A stretch of 64,000 nucleotides of DNA from Adiantum capillus-veneris (taxonomy: Eukaryota; Streptophyta; Polypodiopsida; Polypodiales; Pteridaceae): the NCBI GenBank assembly GCA_014529385.2, contig CM043950.1, positions 155,901,545 through 155,965,544 of the forward strand, read 5' to 3'. The first letter of the stretch is position 1. Each line of letters opens with the position of its first letter. The position numbers and the translations under genes are program-made. Below the pieces are notes generated by a model. That model saw only the letters and a list, made by a program, of their open reading frames with translations, was not told the DNA's origin and ran no database searches. Shown one piece after another: positions 1 to 12,414 of this stretch.

Positions 1-923
1 GTAGATAAGTTGACTAGACTCTGTAAATTTTGTTTAGTTTCCTATTCCATCTCTAAAGTTAACCAAGTTGACTATGAGTAACTGTGACCCACGTTTACCA
101 TTCATTTTGAAAAGATTGTCTATAAATGGTTGGGGAGAAACAACTCAATACAGTACTACCACTCATCTAGAGATAGTGGGAAAATCGTAAGTATTAATAT
201 AGTGCTAAAGGATATTCTAAGAGCATACATTAGCAAGAAGAAACATAACTGAAAAGATTATCTTTCTGGTTTGGTGTTTTCTTACCATGATGAAAATCAT
301 GTTGCGACTAGGTTTAGTCCTTGCATGTTTATGTCAAGGTTTCAATCTTGATCAACATTTAGGGTGGGGTTTTCTAATGAGGAGAAATGATAGCAAGTCA
401 AGGACTTAATCTTGGCTGATGAGATATGTCAGTATGTCACTTTCATAGAAAGCTGACAAGACTCAAGTATTATTGCATGTTCTAGTATCTTCAAAAATTA
501 TAACACATGGTCATTCATTTAGACACCTCTTAGTTGTGGTCACTTATTTAAATAACTTAAGTGAGTTATAAATTTATTCTACAAACTATCGTATTCATCT
601 GGTTTTAGATACAAGTAGTTGCAAAGGGACAAAATGTGGAAAAATCAAGATGTTTCTCTTGGTTTCATTGAACCTCCTATTCCACCATGTATTGATCAAA
701 TGGACAGTTGGCCCGTGTGACAGATGCCATTGTGGAAAGAAGTAGTGTTCTTACGAAGCCATCACCACTTGTGTTTTTGAGGACGAAAACACTTCTCCAA
801 GAGAGAGTAATATCACGCCAAGGGCCAAGACTCACATGCGGTCAAGGGGTCATATATTTAGCCGACTACGAGCCTATATATGGCAAGGTTAGTGGATATT
901 AGCATATGCTAGTCCGCTCTATC
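1..923. other. no recognisable gene
   Basis: AT-rich DNA with only short chance frames. A 64-residue plus-strand frame at 708-902 has no motif I recognise. I see no LTR, tandem repeat or RNA gene here. Confidence 0.5.
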
Positions 924-1150
924 TTAGATTGCAGACATCACATGAATACCCATGACACACCTTTGACCCAAAACATTAGGCCCAAAGTCATGAATGACAC
1001 CCAAGCATTTCACTCTACTATGATTTGGCATCTTCACACTGAACAAAGATTTACTTGTGACTTGCAATCCTAATTGTTGCATTGTTTCCTCTGTAAAAAT
1101 GCATATTTGGCCTCCACCATTCATATAATCCTAGTTCACCCTTAATCTAT
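924..1150 (-). pseudogene. retropepsin-like remnant of a retrotransposon
   Basis: A 66-residue minus-strand frame resembles the aspartic-protease region of Gypsy-type polyproteins: a GG-containing segment where D-S/T-G-A is expected, then TEETMQQLGL, a hydrophobic strand, and NHSRVKCLGVI, which matches the usual A(D/N)xS...PLGVI strand. The catalytic aspartate appears replaced (MNGGG) and stop codons lie on both sides, so this is a fragment. No RT or gag can be followed next to it. The family assignment is inference from pattern only. Confidence 0.4.
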
Positions 1151-3569
1151 ATATAAAAGCATTATCCACACACAAGACATCGATGACTTTACATTAGGAG
1201 AAATATGAACCTTGCATGGGCCTTGTAAGGAATCCTAATTTTTAGGGATTAAGGCTAATGGTGTGTAGGGTTAAGGGGACAAGGGCATTCAAGAAGCTAG
1301 TTTTGAGTAGGCTTTTCTATCCTTTTTTTTAGACACATGTAGGATGTGGACCTAAGAGGTCACCTTCTCTCTCTAGCTTTTTGAAAGTGAAGGGAGTAAA
1401 GAGGTGTGGCCACATCATCAAAAACGTGGATCACTAAGAGCCAAGATTTGTTTTTTTTTTTTTTAAATTATTTTTACTTATTTTTGACTTAAAACTCCCC
1501 CCCAACATATATCCATATCAAAAAAGTTTTTTTTGACATTTTTTTAAACTTACAAGCACTAAAAGTCCAATTTTTCAAAAAAAAACTCCCCCCCAAAAAA
1601 AAAACCTTTCTTCTCTCTTCCTCCTCCCTTCTTTCTCCCTCTCCTCTCCCTCCCTGCCCCTTCTCTCCTCTTCCTCCCCTCTCTCCCTCTCTCCCACTGT
1701 CCCCTTCTCTCCTCCCATGTTCCTCCCTCTCCCTCCCTGCCCCCTTCTCTCCTCCTTCTCCACTCTCTCTCTCTCTCTCCCCCACTACCCCCTTGTCTTC
1801 TCCCATGTTCCTCTCTCTCCCTCCCCCCTCTCTCTTTTCATCCTTTGCTTCCTCATGCAACAACTACCATGGTGCTCAAGGACATCACAAATCGTATGCA
1901 TACATATTTGCTTATTCGCAACGTTTGCATCGAAGGCCGCACATGAGGGTGAGCAGAGGTCATCCCAGGAACGTGGTAGCATCGGTGAGATGAATGTTGA
2001 CGATTCTTCAATATCTTGCCAATACCATCACATATTTGAATAAAACACCCCTTTATGCAAGGTAACAATATACTTCTTACTTTTGATTGTGTTCTTCTTA
2101 TCATAAACTTTGAAGTCTAAGGTGTTGCCTCTACTTGTTTTGTAGTGCTTGGCACAAAGGTTGCTTTTATGCACAAATAGTGAAAGGCTGCAGGTTAGAG
2201 AGGCCAAGTGTCACCACTTTTCCTCTAAAACAGTCTTCTTTGTTACATCTTTCAGGTAGGTGCTTCAAATCCATGCTTATTAGGGGTGGTAGTCTCATCC
2301 TAATGTATATTTTTATATTGTTTATTCCCAGCTAGATAGAAATACTTGAAAATTTGTACAATATATACTTAACAAGTGTCTTCATTATATAGCTTGCAAA
2401 TGTTGAATTCATACATGTTTTTGTTACAAGGTGACCTCTTGCTATGCTAGTTGAGTGGCGTTGTTTGCAAGAACGGCTCAAGGAACTGGCATAACATGAA
2501 GCTTTTACGGTGGCACAAAGCTCTCCTCAGCGGCAATGTGGCTCCCACTACACCAAAAATCATTATGCTGACATGAAGAGATCCCTAGTAGGACAATGCA
2601 AAAACTTTTCATCAGCAGCAACACACTCTTTCCTAACATGAGGGAACTCCTATCAAAGATATTTTTATGTGATAGGTCACCCCAGGAGCATACCATGTCA
2701 TGGAATGGATGTAAGAACTATGACCACACTACTCCTTGTAAAGTGTTCACAGATGTATGTTTATCAAAGTTAATGAGAAGAAATTTGGACTTTTTTGTTT
2801 GTTGATGTGTAAGAGCACTCTAGGTCTACCATATTTTAGATTGTTTGATAAGTTAAATAAAATTTGTAGTCATTTAAAGTGTAAGTTTGTTTTTGTTTGG
2901 TAAGATTGTACATGAGAAGACATAATAAAGTATAAGAGATCTTGACGGAATAAGCCTCGATTAGATTCCTACCATGCACTTGTGACACCAGACCTCTCCT
3001 TGAACCTTTTGATTTCTATCATTGTGGGAAGTCTAAGGGTGGTCTATTTTCAAATTTTTAGCAATAAATTTTTTTTAAAGAAAATTTTGGTTATTTTAAA
3101 GTTTGTGCACAGTCTAGGAGTTCATTCTGATTGTTTTCCTTCAGTTTCAATTTTTGATCGAGGGCACTCCTTGGAAGCCACTTTTGAAGGTGTTAGGGTG
3201 AGATTTTGAGAAAGTTTTGTATGTAGGAAATGCAGTCCTTAACACAATAAAAAACATTGGTTCTCTGAGTATTTTCAGATTCCATGGTTTTAATGCCCGT
3301 TCGAGCCCGTAGATTAAGGAGAAAGTAAGAAATGTCTGTTTTACATCATTTTTTAAGAAATTGCCAACTTGCACGTTGATTTTTGGAAAATCCGAGTAGG
3401 ATATGATTTTTTTGCATCACACGATAGTCGAAGAGCGCGACGAGATGAACAAATTTATGTGAGACAAGCCCAGACAGATTCAGAGCCAATTGAACACTAG
3501 AAGCTCTTGAAAACAGCCTAAAAGTCCAACACTTAAAAAAAAAAAAAAAACTTACCACTTGAATTATGA
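1151..3569. other. unassigned intergenic DNA with a pyrimidine-rich tract
   Basis: No convincing gene. From about 1590 to 1850 the plus strand is almost pure C and T (CTCTCC/CCCTCTCC blocks), which gives low-complexity Glu/Arg/Gly frames on the minus strand that are not real proteins. The rest is AT-rich and holds only short open frames. Confidence 0.5.
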
Positions 3570-4960
3570 CCATGCATAAAAATAAAGCCTGTACTTGTTA
3601 TTTTAGGGCCCCAGGGACCCTCAACATGAGGGGCCACAAGGGCGCGCAAATCAGCCATCCAAAATTTTTGGATGGCTGATTTGCGCGCCCTTGTGGCCCC
3701 TCATGTTGAGGGTCCCTGGGGCCCTAAAATGACAAGTACATACTTTTTTTGATGCATAGCCATGAGATAGAATTGGGAAAATTGATGTATTCATAGCAAA
3801 CTCCCCCCCCCCCCCCCCCCCCCCCCCCCCACAATGGCAAATAGCTAAACATTGTATCATGCCATGCATAAAAATAAATCTTGTACTTGTCATTTTAGGG
3901 CCCCAGGGACCCTCAACATGAGGGGCCACAAGGGCGCGCAAATCAGCCATCCAAAATTTGTGCGCCCTTGTGGCCCCTCATGTTGAGGGTCCCTGGGGCC
4001 CTAAAATGACAAGTACAGGCTTTTTTTGATGCATAGCCATGAGATAGAATTGGGCAAATTGATGAATTCATAGCAAACTCCCCCCCCCCCCCCCCCAACG
4101 GCAAATAGCTAAACATTGTATCATGCCATGCATAAAAATAAATCTTGTACTTGTCATTTTAGGGCCCCAGGGACCCTCAACATGAGGGGCCACAAGGGCG
4201 CGCAAATCAGCCATCCAAAAATTTTTGGATGGCTGATTTGCGCGCCCTTGTGGCCCCTCATGTTGAGGGTCCCTGGGGCCCTAAAATGACAAGTACATGC
4301 TTTTTTTGATGCATAGCCATGAGATAGAATTGGGCAAATTGATGTATTCATAGCAAACTCCCCCCCCCCCCCCCCAACAATGGCAAATAGCTAAACATTG
4401 TATCATGCCATGCATAAAAATAAATCTTGTACTTGTCATTTTAGGGCCCCAGGGACCCTCAACATGAGGGGCCACAAGGGCGCACAAATCAGCCATCCAA
4501 AATTTGGCCACAAGGGCGCGCAAATCAACCATCCAAAAATTTTGATGCATAGCCATGAGATAGAGTTGGGCAAATTGATGTATTCATAGCAAATCCCCCC
4601 CCCCCCCCCCCCCACAATGGAAAATAGCTAAACATTGTATCATGCCATGCATTAAAAAAAGCTTGTACTTGTCATTTTAGGGGCCCAAGGACCCTCAACA
4701 AGAGGGGCCACAAGGGCGCGCAAACTGGCCATCCAAAATGCTTGTACTTGTCATTTTAGGGGCCCAGGGACCCTCAACAAGAGGGGCCACAAGGGCGCGC
4801 AAACTGGCCATCCAAAATTTTTGGATGGCCAGTTTGCGCGCCCTTGTGGCCCCTAAAATGACAAGTACAAGCTTTTTTTAATGCATGTCCATGAGATAGA
4901 ACTTGGCAGTTTAATGTGTTCATAGCAACCCCTCCCCCCCCCAAATGGCAGATACCTAAA
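3570..4960. repeat. tandem array of hairpin plus poly-C units
   Basis: About five diverged direct copies of a unit of roughly 220-290 bp. Each carries one or both arms of a long inverted repeat (one arm starts near TTTTAGGGCCCCAGGGACC, the other ends near GGGGCCCTAAAATGACAAG), then TTTTTTTGATGCATAGCCATG, then a C homopolymer, then CAATGGCAAATAGCTAAACA. Homopolymers lie at 3803-3830 (28 C), about 4080-4096, about 4360-4375, about 4595-4613 and, interrupted, 4929-4942. Arms in copies 1 and 3 are close to perfect over more than 80 bp with a very short loop at the ATTTTTGGATGG junction. Copies 2 and 4 have lost part of one arm. No protein is encoded; minus-strand frames across it are translations of the repeat. 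Confidence 0.85.
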
Positions 4961-7562
4961 CCTTGTATCATGCTTATCAACCATTTTTTACTTCCTTGTG
5001 TCCATCCCCTGTTCTTGGAAATATCTTGGTCCCTATTTGTGCCTGGATGGGCATTCTACCCGCCGTTGTGGTCCCTCTTGCTGAGGGTCTCTAGGGCTTC
5101 AAAATGACAAATAGGAGCTTTGTTTTAATGTATGGCCATGAGATAGAGTTGTAGTGTTTGATGTCCGGAGTATTCACTATGTCAAATTTTCCTATATCAT
5201 GTCCGTTCACCACAATGGATTGAAAGTAGCCCTTATAGGCCTTACCTACACATGTTTCTGTAACTTTACAAGAATATAAATTCCCTTCTGTTGAACACAT
5301 GTGCTATGTTACATATACTTTAGTGAACTCGCAAGGTCAAAGGCCTCACAAATTTTGTGCACTCAGAACATTTAGCACTAGAAATCAACCAAACAAGGAG
5401 CCAATTTTTACTTCCTTGTGTTCACCTCGTGTTCTTGGAAATGTTTTGGTTAAGCCATTTCTTTGGTATTTAAAACCACATGTGACCCCTATTGTTATAG
5501 TATCCGACCAAAGGTTTCTTGATTAGCAGTTATATAGGTTCGAGTGATACATATCTTCTATGTTAACAATGCATGTATCTATAATTTATGTTTACACTTT
5601 CTCTATCCAAATGAGCTACATAGTAAAAATCAAATCCGCAATTCAACAATTAAGTTCACAAGGTGATAGATATTGGTATGATCTTTAACAATACCAAATA
5701 AATAGCTACCAATAGCGAATGAATAGGGATATTTAAGAAGGTTTGATACCAAAAACTTGTCAACACTACTCAAAAAGGTGGAAACTCAAAGGCTTTATAA
5801 TATATATGATGAAACAAGAATCAATAATAATTCACCCCTATATATCTACACCTCCATCTCAAGTTGTCATTTCTCTAAGTCAAGCTTGGCATAGGAATAG
5901 TATGGAAACAATAACATTTTGGAAAGCAAGAATTTAGCTTTCTCAACGTTTGAAATGTTGCTATTGATATATATTCAACATCCCCAAATGAGGACATCTT
6001 GACACAGGTTATGATCCACTTAATAAGAATAACCATTAGTGATTAAACTGAAATCAAAATATTGCATGAATTTCTTCATGGTGGAATGATTAAGACTTGA
6101 AACTTCAAACATCTTACAGACAAATCAGAATATCCAAAAAAATCAACAATATTTCTCAAATTTGTATGAAACTCCAGTAATCTAAATAAAATACTCTCAC
6201 TCAGTGCGACACCATTTAACAAAAAGAAATATTTATATTGCATTTATAGAGGAATCCAGCCTCATAAAAATAATTACAAATGGAGACAATGTTGTTGCTG
6301 TTAGGCTTCTCTTACAAGTATTTGTCTTTCTCATCTAGAGATTCATATACACGAGTATTTGTGTGTCTATGACAGTAGGGAAGATAGTAGTACTATAGGG
6401 ATGGCTTTTCTAAGAGCTCCTAGAGAGTACCTATTGGTTCAAGATTCTACAAAAATCCTACTATTCTTATCAAAATCTTTTAACACGGTAGTGAAAGGTT
6501 CCTCACGGAACAAAAATAGGGTGATTTCCATCTCTGCACATAGTTGCTTGCTCATGTCCTCTCAAAACAAGTTGACTCTGTAAGTAAACAACAGATTATG
6601 TGAGCACAAAGTTATAAAGTACAAAATGATATCATTCTAATAATCTAATGACAACTATACAAAGAATAAATTATAAGAAAAATCTTTAATGACTCTCCAT
6701 AGATAACACAACTTACTTACATTGTGAGACTCAATCACATGCTACAAAACTATAGATGGCGCACCAAAGCCATCAACAAAATAGCACCACCCAATGTTAT
6801 GAGGTGTGAAGCCTAAACATTGAAAGCCATAAAGAGGTTAATTCCCTCCAGCATGATAAACTTAAAGATGGAGATGATCTTAAGCTCTGAATGTAAGCTA
6901 CAAGGGTAGTTTTCTCACCATTCTATCTTTATGTTGGAGATGAATCCTTGCAATGCCCATGCACTATTCACACCTCCTGTTCTTGTGGTATGCAAGTCAT
7001 GTGAGTTGATGCTTTTTCCACCTTCGGGAGTAGAGGTTTCCATGTAGTGCGAGTGAATGAAAGTAGAAGGAGGAGAATCTTGTTTCATGTTGTAATGCAG
7101 GTGAGAGAAGGGAGAGGAGCTAGCTTGGTGTGGAACTATGTGGTGGGCAAGGAGAAGAGATGGGGAAGAAGCTTGCTTGGTGCTACAATGGAGATGGGAG
7201 AAAGCTAGTAGAGAGATAATGTTGGACTATAGGGGGTGCATGTGGTTGTTGCAGCCATGGAGAGCTTGGAAAAGGGTTTGTAGAGAGAGAAAATCACTTT
7301 TAGCTATAGAATAGGTTTGGAAAGACTTTGGAGGATGGAAAATGATGTTTTGAAATTTTTTGAAAAAATTTAATTTTTTAGAATTTTTTAGTGCACGTTT
7401 TTTACTTTTGGAGGTCAAAAATACTTTTTTGACCATGAAATAGGTTAGGGGACCTTTTAAGGAGGAAAAACTTGAAATTTGAAATTTTTTGAAATTTTAA
7501 AATTTTTAGTGTATTTTTAAATCCGGGCCAAAAAGTGGGGGAAAAAATGTCAAAGTGGTCCT
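4961..7562. other. unassigned AT-rich DNA
   Basis: No gene supported. A diverged echo of the upstream array (GCATTCTACCCGCCGTTGTGG and ATGGCCATGAGATAGAGTTG) is visible near 5050-5150. Short frames at 5299-5526 and 6359-6583 show no motif. From 7320 to 7510 there are several A/T homopolymer-rich repeats. Confidence 0.45.
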
Positions 7563-7586
7563 CCCCCCCCCCCCCCCCCCCCCCCC
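7563..7586. repeat. poly-C homopolymer (24 bp)
   Basis: Uninterrupted run of C on the plus strand, similar to the tracts in the 3.6-4.9 kb array but without the flanking hairpin arms. Confidence 0.9.
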
Positions 7587-7872
7587 TCCCTTTCGCCTAG
7601 CCACCTCCCTTACCTTCTCACTAGGTAAAAGGCCATTAAGAGATGTAAGGCTACCTTGTCCCCCTACTTTTTTGAGGGTATAGAGTGTGTCCACCACCCT
7701 CTTCCTATTGGCTGGCCTCTAATTAACCTTAATCCCAAAGGGCCCCTAGAGGGTTCATATTTTTCCTAATGATGCAGCTACACTACATGTGCATCCGATC
7801 CGATAACTTTACTTTCACCCTTCTAACACTAGCTACTTTATGCTAGTGTCTTCTCATACTTAGCCTCAAATG

Positions 7873-9234
7873 TTAGAGTTTTTTGTGATGCAATGGATCC
7901 TCATCACATGTGGTATGCATATAGGCCATATTTCCCTCACACCTTTTATCAATAATCACACCTTCTTTCAAGTACCTTTGCACTTCAATCTCATAAAAAT
8001 CAGCATGCTTGATAATGATAGCATTCAGCTCTCTCTCCAAGTCACCATCATAATCTCTCATTAGTAGGGATAAAAGGCTACATATACACTTACACCCCCT
8101 CTAAAGGAGTGCCTATGCCATTGAAACATATCTCATCCATTAGATCACAAGCATAAGAAGCACACATAGAAGTATCAACATTGGAATTTCATATGTTGGT
8201 AGAACAAGCACTCCCTACAGTTGGCACTTTGATCTCTTGGAGGCACAAATCATCCTCAACAACATTATACCCTTTGCTACTTCCTTGATCCATGACATTC
8301 CTTCATAACAAGATGTACTTTGTGTAACCAAGTCACCAATATAATTACATGCATCACAAGAGGCATTCATGTCCAACAAATAGCCACATGAAATTGAGTT
8401 TACATGAACATATTTCATAGACTTGATGTCATCGATAGCATCTTTCACCACAAATCTACAAGGAAACTCCTTATGATCCTCGGGGGGTTCATTATGTAAT
8501 CATGTTAATGTATCACATGAGCTCATCATGAGGGGGTTTAAAATGAAAAAATTTACGCAATTTAACAGATACATTAAAATAAGGGGGTTTAATATCAATT
8601 TTGAAAAAAAACATACAATAAGGGGTCATTTTATTCATTCAAACATGCTAAAAAGGGGGTTTTTAATTACCCCACGAGCGCACGTTACATAGCGGGGTAT
8701 TGAACAGTGCACCCCCCAAGTTATGATCATCCAAGGAAGCCCAAAGATCATTTTCCACAAATGAAATACCAAGTTTTTTGTTTAAAGAATTTTGAGTATG
8801 TTCTCATCTCTTGCATGTAGCAATACCTTATTCTCTTGAAGGCACTCAACTATTACAATTTCCAGCTTTTCTCGAGCCTCTTTGTGATTGTTTGCATAGC
8901 ATGGTACTTGTATAAATTCCTCATTTTTAATATCATGTATGACATATGAATCCATTGAAGTAATTCATCTCATTTCCCTTTGCATAAAGTCGAAGTTTTC
9001 TTTTATAAAAGCATTGAAAAAAGCATTCCAATTGTCTTTGCATTTGCTTGCAATCTCTTGGACCTGTTGATAGAAATTTGGAGCCACTAACTTTTGAAAG
9101 TACATGATCATTAATCCTTCAAGAACTTTCATCTTCTTTTCATAGAACTCAAGAAATCCTCTTGGATCATAACCCTCAATAAAATTACATTTATAATACA
9201 CTACACCCAATGCAATCCTCACCACTTCTTCCAT
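7873..9234 (-). pseudogene. gag-like protein family, copy 1 (decayed)
   Basis: Minus-strand frames at 9234-8965, 8451-8215 and 8061-7873 together resemble the set at 23215-21480. Shared features are an early YDPRGFLEFYE-type segment followed by F.QLVAP/SSEL and a QVQEI/QIQDL helix, and a later EVQRYLKEG segment followed by MAYMHTTCD (copy 2: EVQRYLNEG, ASMHVICG). Stops and frame changes separate the blocks. The first block looks like the helical capsid region of a retrotransposon gag, but no zinc knuckle is visible and I cannot name the family. It lies 3' (minus sense) of the RT remnant at 9480-10440; whether they were one element is unknown. Confidence 0.45.
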
Positions 9235-9479
9235 CTACATCACTTTGGTTAACTAAATTCTATTTGACTTTGTACTTGATATCACTTGCTTGAATCACAT
9301 CATGTACACTTGATTTCCTATCATCAAAAACCCTCACCCCATTTGATTTCACGTCAAGTTTCCCAAAAGATGTCAAAAATTATGCAGTCTACTAGCTAGG
9401 AAGGTGCCAAGACTCTAGCTATGAGAGTTCATGAAAGTACATGTTGATTTGTAGATTTTTGAAGAAAAACACACACTCA

Positions 9480-10440
9480 AAAAGACCAAAACTCCGACTC
9501 ATTTGGATCCTCTATAATCAATATAGGTTGCAGCTGCTATAGCCAACTTAAGCTTTTCAAAGATATTATGTTGGACTTCCTCCCAACTTATAATCTTACT
9601 TTTTAACCTCAGCTAGTCTATCAATAGGAATGTCATTTTTGCGTAGTCCTTCTTATGTTTTTGGTAGAACCTTGACATACCAAGAAAAAAATCTGCAATT
9701 CTTCAAGATTTCTTGGTGCTAGCCACTCAGGTTCCATCCGTGTTCCCTCTGCAGATATAATGTGACCCAGATAATGAATCTCAGTCTCAAAGAAATCACA
9801 TTTTCTTTCCGTCACAAATAGTTTGTGTTCTCTCCATAACTCGTACACTAGACGTAAATGTTCTCAGTGTTCTTTTTAAGATCTACTATAGAGTAGTATA
9901 TCATATAGGAAAAGTACTACAAATTTTCCTAAGTACGGACGTAAAATGTTGTCCTTCAGCATCATAAATGTCGTTGGGCATTGGTTAGCTCAAATGGTAT
10001 AAGCAAGAACTTAAAATGTCCCAAACCAGTCCTAAATGTAGTCTTCACAACATCTTCTCCATTTCTAACCTGATGATAACCAGATCTCATGTATACCTTT
10101 GAAAAATATATTGACCTAGAGAGTTGATCAAACAACTCATCCATATGTAGCATCGGATACTTGTTCTTAATTGTTATCTAAAAAAGGGCCCTATAATATA
10201 TGCATATATGTATAGATCCATACTTCTTCTTCACTAGAAGAATAGGCAATGCCAAAGGACTAGGACTAGGCCTAATAAAGCCTTTGTTCAAGTATTTTGT
10301 TAAATTTTTTTCCACTTCTTGTGCTTTAGAGTGGCTTAATCTATAAGTAGGTTTACTTAAAGGTTTTGAACTTTGCACAACATCGATATCATGGTCTACT
10401 TCTCGAGATGGCGACAAGGGATAAGGTGGGAATCAGAGAT
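9480..10440 (-). pseudogene. Gypsy-type reverse transcriptase remnant
   Basis: Frames at 10417-10178, 10153-9962 and 9848-9633 read in order as a Gypsy RT. The N-terminal part has YRLSHSKAQEVEKNL and GFIRPSPSPLALPILLVKKK. The palm start has DELFDQLSRSIYFSKVYMRSGYHQ and KTTFRTGLGHFKFLLIPF. The post-catalytic part has TERKCDFFETEIHYLGHIIS. The usual Y-x-D-D strand between 9962 and 9848 is destroyed by stops and substitutions, so it is inactive. No LTR, RNase H or integrase can be joined to it here. Confidence 0.8.
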
Positions 10441-10494
10441 TACGAGGAAGAAGTGCACGCATAGAGTTCCATCATCATCGACATCGCTCTCACA

Positions 10495-10496
10495 CC

Positions 10497-10528
<32 letters not shown>
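10495..10528. repeat. CT microsatellite
   Basis: Mostly uninterrupted CT dinucleotides just beyond the RT remnant. Confidence 0.9.
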
Positions 10529-10723
10529 TGAAGCCCTAGTAGAGTCAGTCAAAGCCGTAGAATAACAAGTATCCCCTCACTCACTCTCAGCGGCCTCCCC
10601 CTGTGCAAGGGGCAGCCCTGAGGGGAGGTCTCAAAGCATCCAAAGTGCCACCCCACCGCCAGGTAGCACTCCTCGAATCTCATCAAGTGATCGTCACTCC
10701 TCACCAAGCGTTGGTCCTCACTA

Positions 10724-11600
10724 GTGACTTGTTGTCTCTCGATTTCTTCTCTTAGCTTTTCAAACCCAAGGAGCTTACCTAAACCCCATTCCCACCTCCA
10801 AGGTCTCACTTGTTCTTCTTCAAAACAAGATGCAACGAGGGAGGTCATCCACACCATCAAGCCAACACGCCTCTTTGGGCCTACACCATGGGTGGATCCA
10901 ACTACGAGCACAAGTTTGAGAACTTAAAGATCAAAACACGAAACTCAAGGTGCATCTTGCGGCCTTGGAGGCCCGTCTCACCCTCTTGGAATCACAAAAG
11001 CAAGTTGACACCGATCATAGTCTTGCCAAAGCAAAGGAAGTTGAGTGACATGCTCACCGCAAGCGTGGCAAACCTTGCCACTCAAGTCAACAAAGCAATC
11101 GCCACCATCTCTTCCAAGGTAGAAGAATACATACAAGAACGCCATTGACAAGAAGGATTGGTGCTATCCCTCCACTTCGGTGGCTTGCCCTCTACCTTCT
11201 GGGGGGAGAATGATGATTACACCTTGACCTTATCCAATATCAACCAAGCCATTCACTCAATCGAGTTTAATCCCAACACAATCGAGAAGGTCCATCATGA
11301 CCACCACACCAACCAAGGCACCCTTATTTTCAAAAACAAAGAGGCATGCATCGTACTCCTACAACAAGCTTGACTACTCAAGGGCTCCAAAGTTTGGATA
11401 AGCGAGGCCTTGACCCCTGCTCAACTCAAAATCAAGAAATAAGAACTTCAAAAGGTATGAGATGCTCAAGCAGCAGCTAAATGGGCCATCTATCGAGCTG
11501 GCAAGGCCATAATTGAGGAATTTTGGGTTCCAAGAACTTCCAAACCACTTGCCTTCACTCCCTAAGTGAAGTATGTCACAATTTTGTCGTATCCCCATCT
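10724..11600 (+). pseudogene. LINE ORF1-like region (coiled coil then RRM-like fold)
   Basis: Plus-strand frames at 10810-11148 and 11158-11373, continuing with single stops to about 11560, look like ORF1 of a plant L1-type LINE. A helical stretch (SVANLATQVNKAIATISSKVEE) is followed by an RRM-like block with a GTLIFKNKEACIVLLQQA strand-helix, then KVWISEALTPAQLKIKK, then a helix rich in Ala and basic residues and GKAIIEEFWVP. ORF1 is the RNA-binding protein of the LINE particle. Two or three in-frame stops show decay. The RT of probably the same copy starts near 12.7 kb, with repeats between them; the endonuclease segment is not visible. Confidence 0.6.
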
Positions 11601-11697
11601 AATCATGTGGGCCAATGTACCCTCTTGATAAGAAGCACCATGTATGTTTTTCTTGGTTCCATAGGTCATATCTGACCTCCGTTGATGATAATGAAAT

Positions 11698-11710
11698 CTC
11701 TCTCTCTCAA

Positions 11711-11779
<69 letters not shown>

Positions 11780-11780
11780 A
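11698..11780. repeat. CT then CA compound microsatellite
   Basis: About 60 bp of CT followed by about 20 bp of CA. It sits next to the left copy of a direct repeat that flanks the fold-back element. Confidence 0.9.
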
Positions 11781-12094
11781 GCTCTCGGGTGTGCGCTTTT
11801 TGCGTAGCCAACAAGGGTAGATGAGCCCGTGTTGGGGGCAGTCGGAGGCGTCTTAGGACACCCCCGTCACTATATGGCACGGCTCCGGGTCAGAAGGGAT
11901 CTAGGGCCCAAATTTGGGGGGCAAGGCGGCTTTAATCTCCGCCGTCGAATCACACAGTGAACTAGGGGTGAACTAGGGGGGGGTGAACTGAAGGTGAACT
12001 AACGGTGAATTAGGAGCGGGTAAGCTAGGGGTGGGTTTGAACTAGGGGAGCCTAAACTAGGATATGATCATGTGCCATGCCAACATGGACAATG

Positions 12095-12175
12095 ACGCGT
12101 GCTAGCATGGTGATAGGGCATTCGGGTGGCAACCAAGACGTCACAAGTTCGACCCACATCCCGCGAGGCGAGTGA
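12095..12175 (+). mobile_element. tRNA-derived SINE-like core
   Basis: Inside the fold-back element, GCTAGCATGGTGATAGG followed about 35 bp later by AAGTTCGACCC resembles the A and B boxes of a tRNA promoter. The spacing and the intervening GGTGGCAACCAAGACGTCAC are like plant tRNA-derived SINEs. No A-rich tail or target duplication can be assigned. Confidence 0.4.
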
Positions 12176-12366
12176 ACTAGGGAGGGTGAACTAAGAGTGA
12201 ACTTGGGGTGCCATTTTTACTCCGAGTTCACCCCCAGTTCACTACATGATCCGACGGTCGAGCTTAAAGGCGCCTCGCGTCGTCAAATTTGGACCTTAGA
12301 TCCCCCCTGGTTAGAGCCGTGCCATATAGTGACGAGGTTAGGGCACACACACTGGCCTGGGTAGGT

Positions 12367-12368
<2 letters not shown>

Positions 12369-12411
<43 letters not shown>
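12369..12411. repeat. CT microsatellite
   Basis: CT repeat preceding the right copy of the direct repeat flanking the fold-back element. Confidence 0.9.

Positions 12412-12414
<3 letters not shown>

Noticed and set aside
1489-1863. Minus-strand frames rich in Glu, Arg and Gly
   Set aside because: Translation of a CT-rich low-complexity tract; no domain, no codon-position signal.
3651-4556. Repeated minus-strand frames with ALVAPHVEGPWGPKMTS
   Set aside because: They arise from the hairpin arm and poly-C in the tandem array; every copy repeats the same DNA.
3570-4960. CRISPR-like array
   Set aside because: Units are long, contain inverted arms and homopolymers, have no uniform spacers, and the DNA is plant nuclear.
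11870-12334. CACTA-type transposon ends
   Set aside because: The arms contain CACTA near their ends, but the inverted repeat extends outward past it and no 3-bp target duplication fits.
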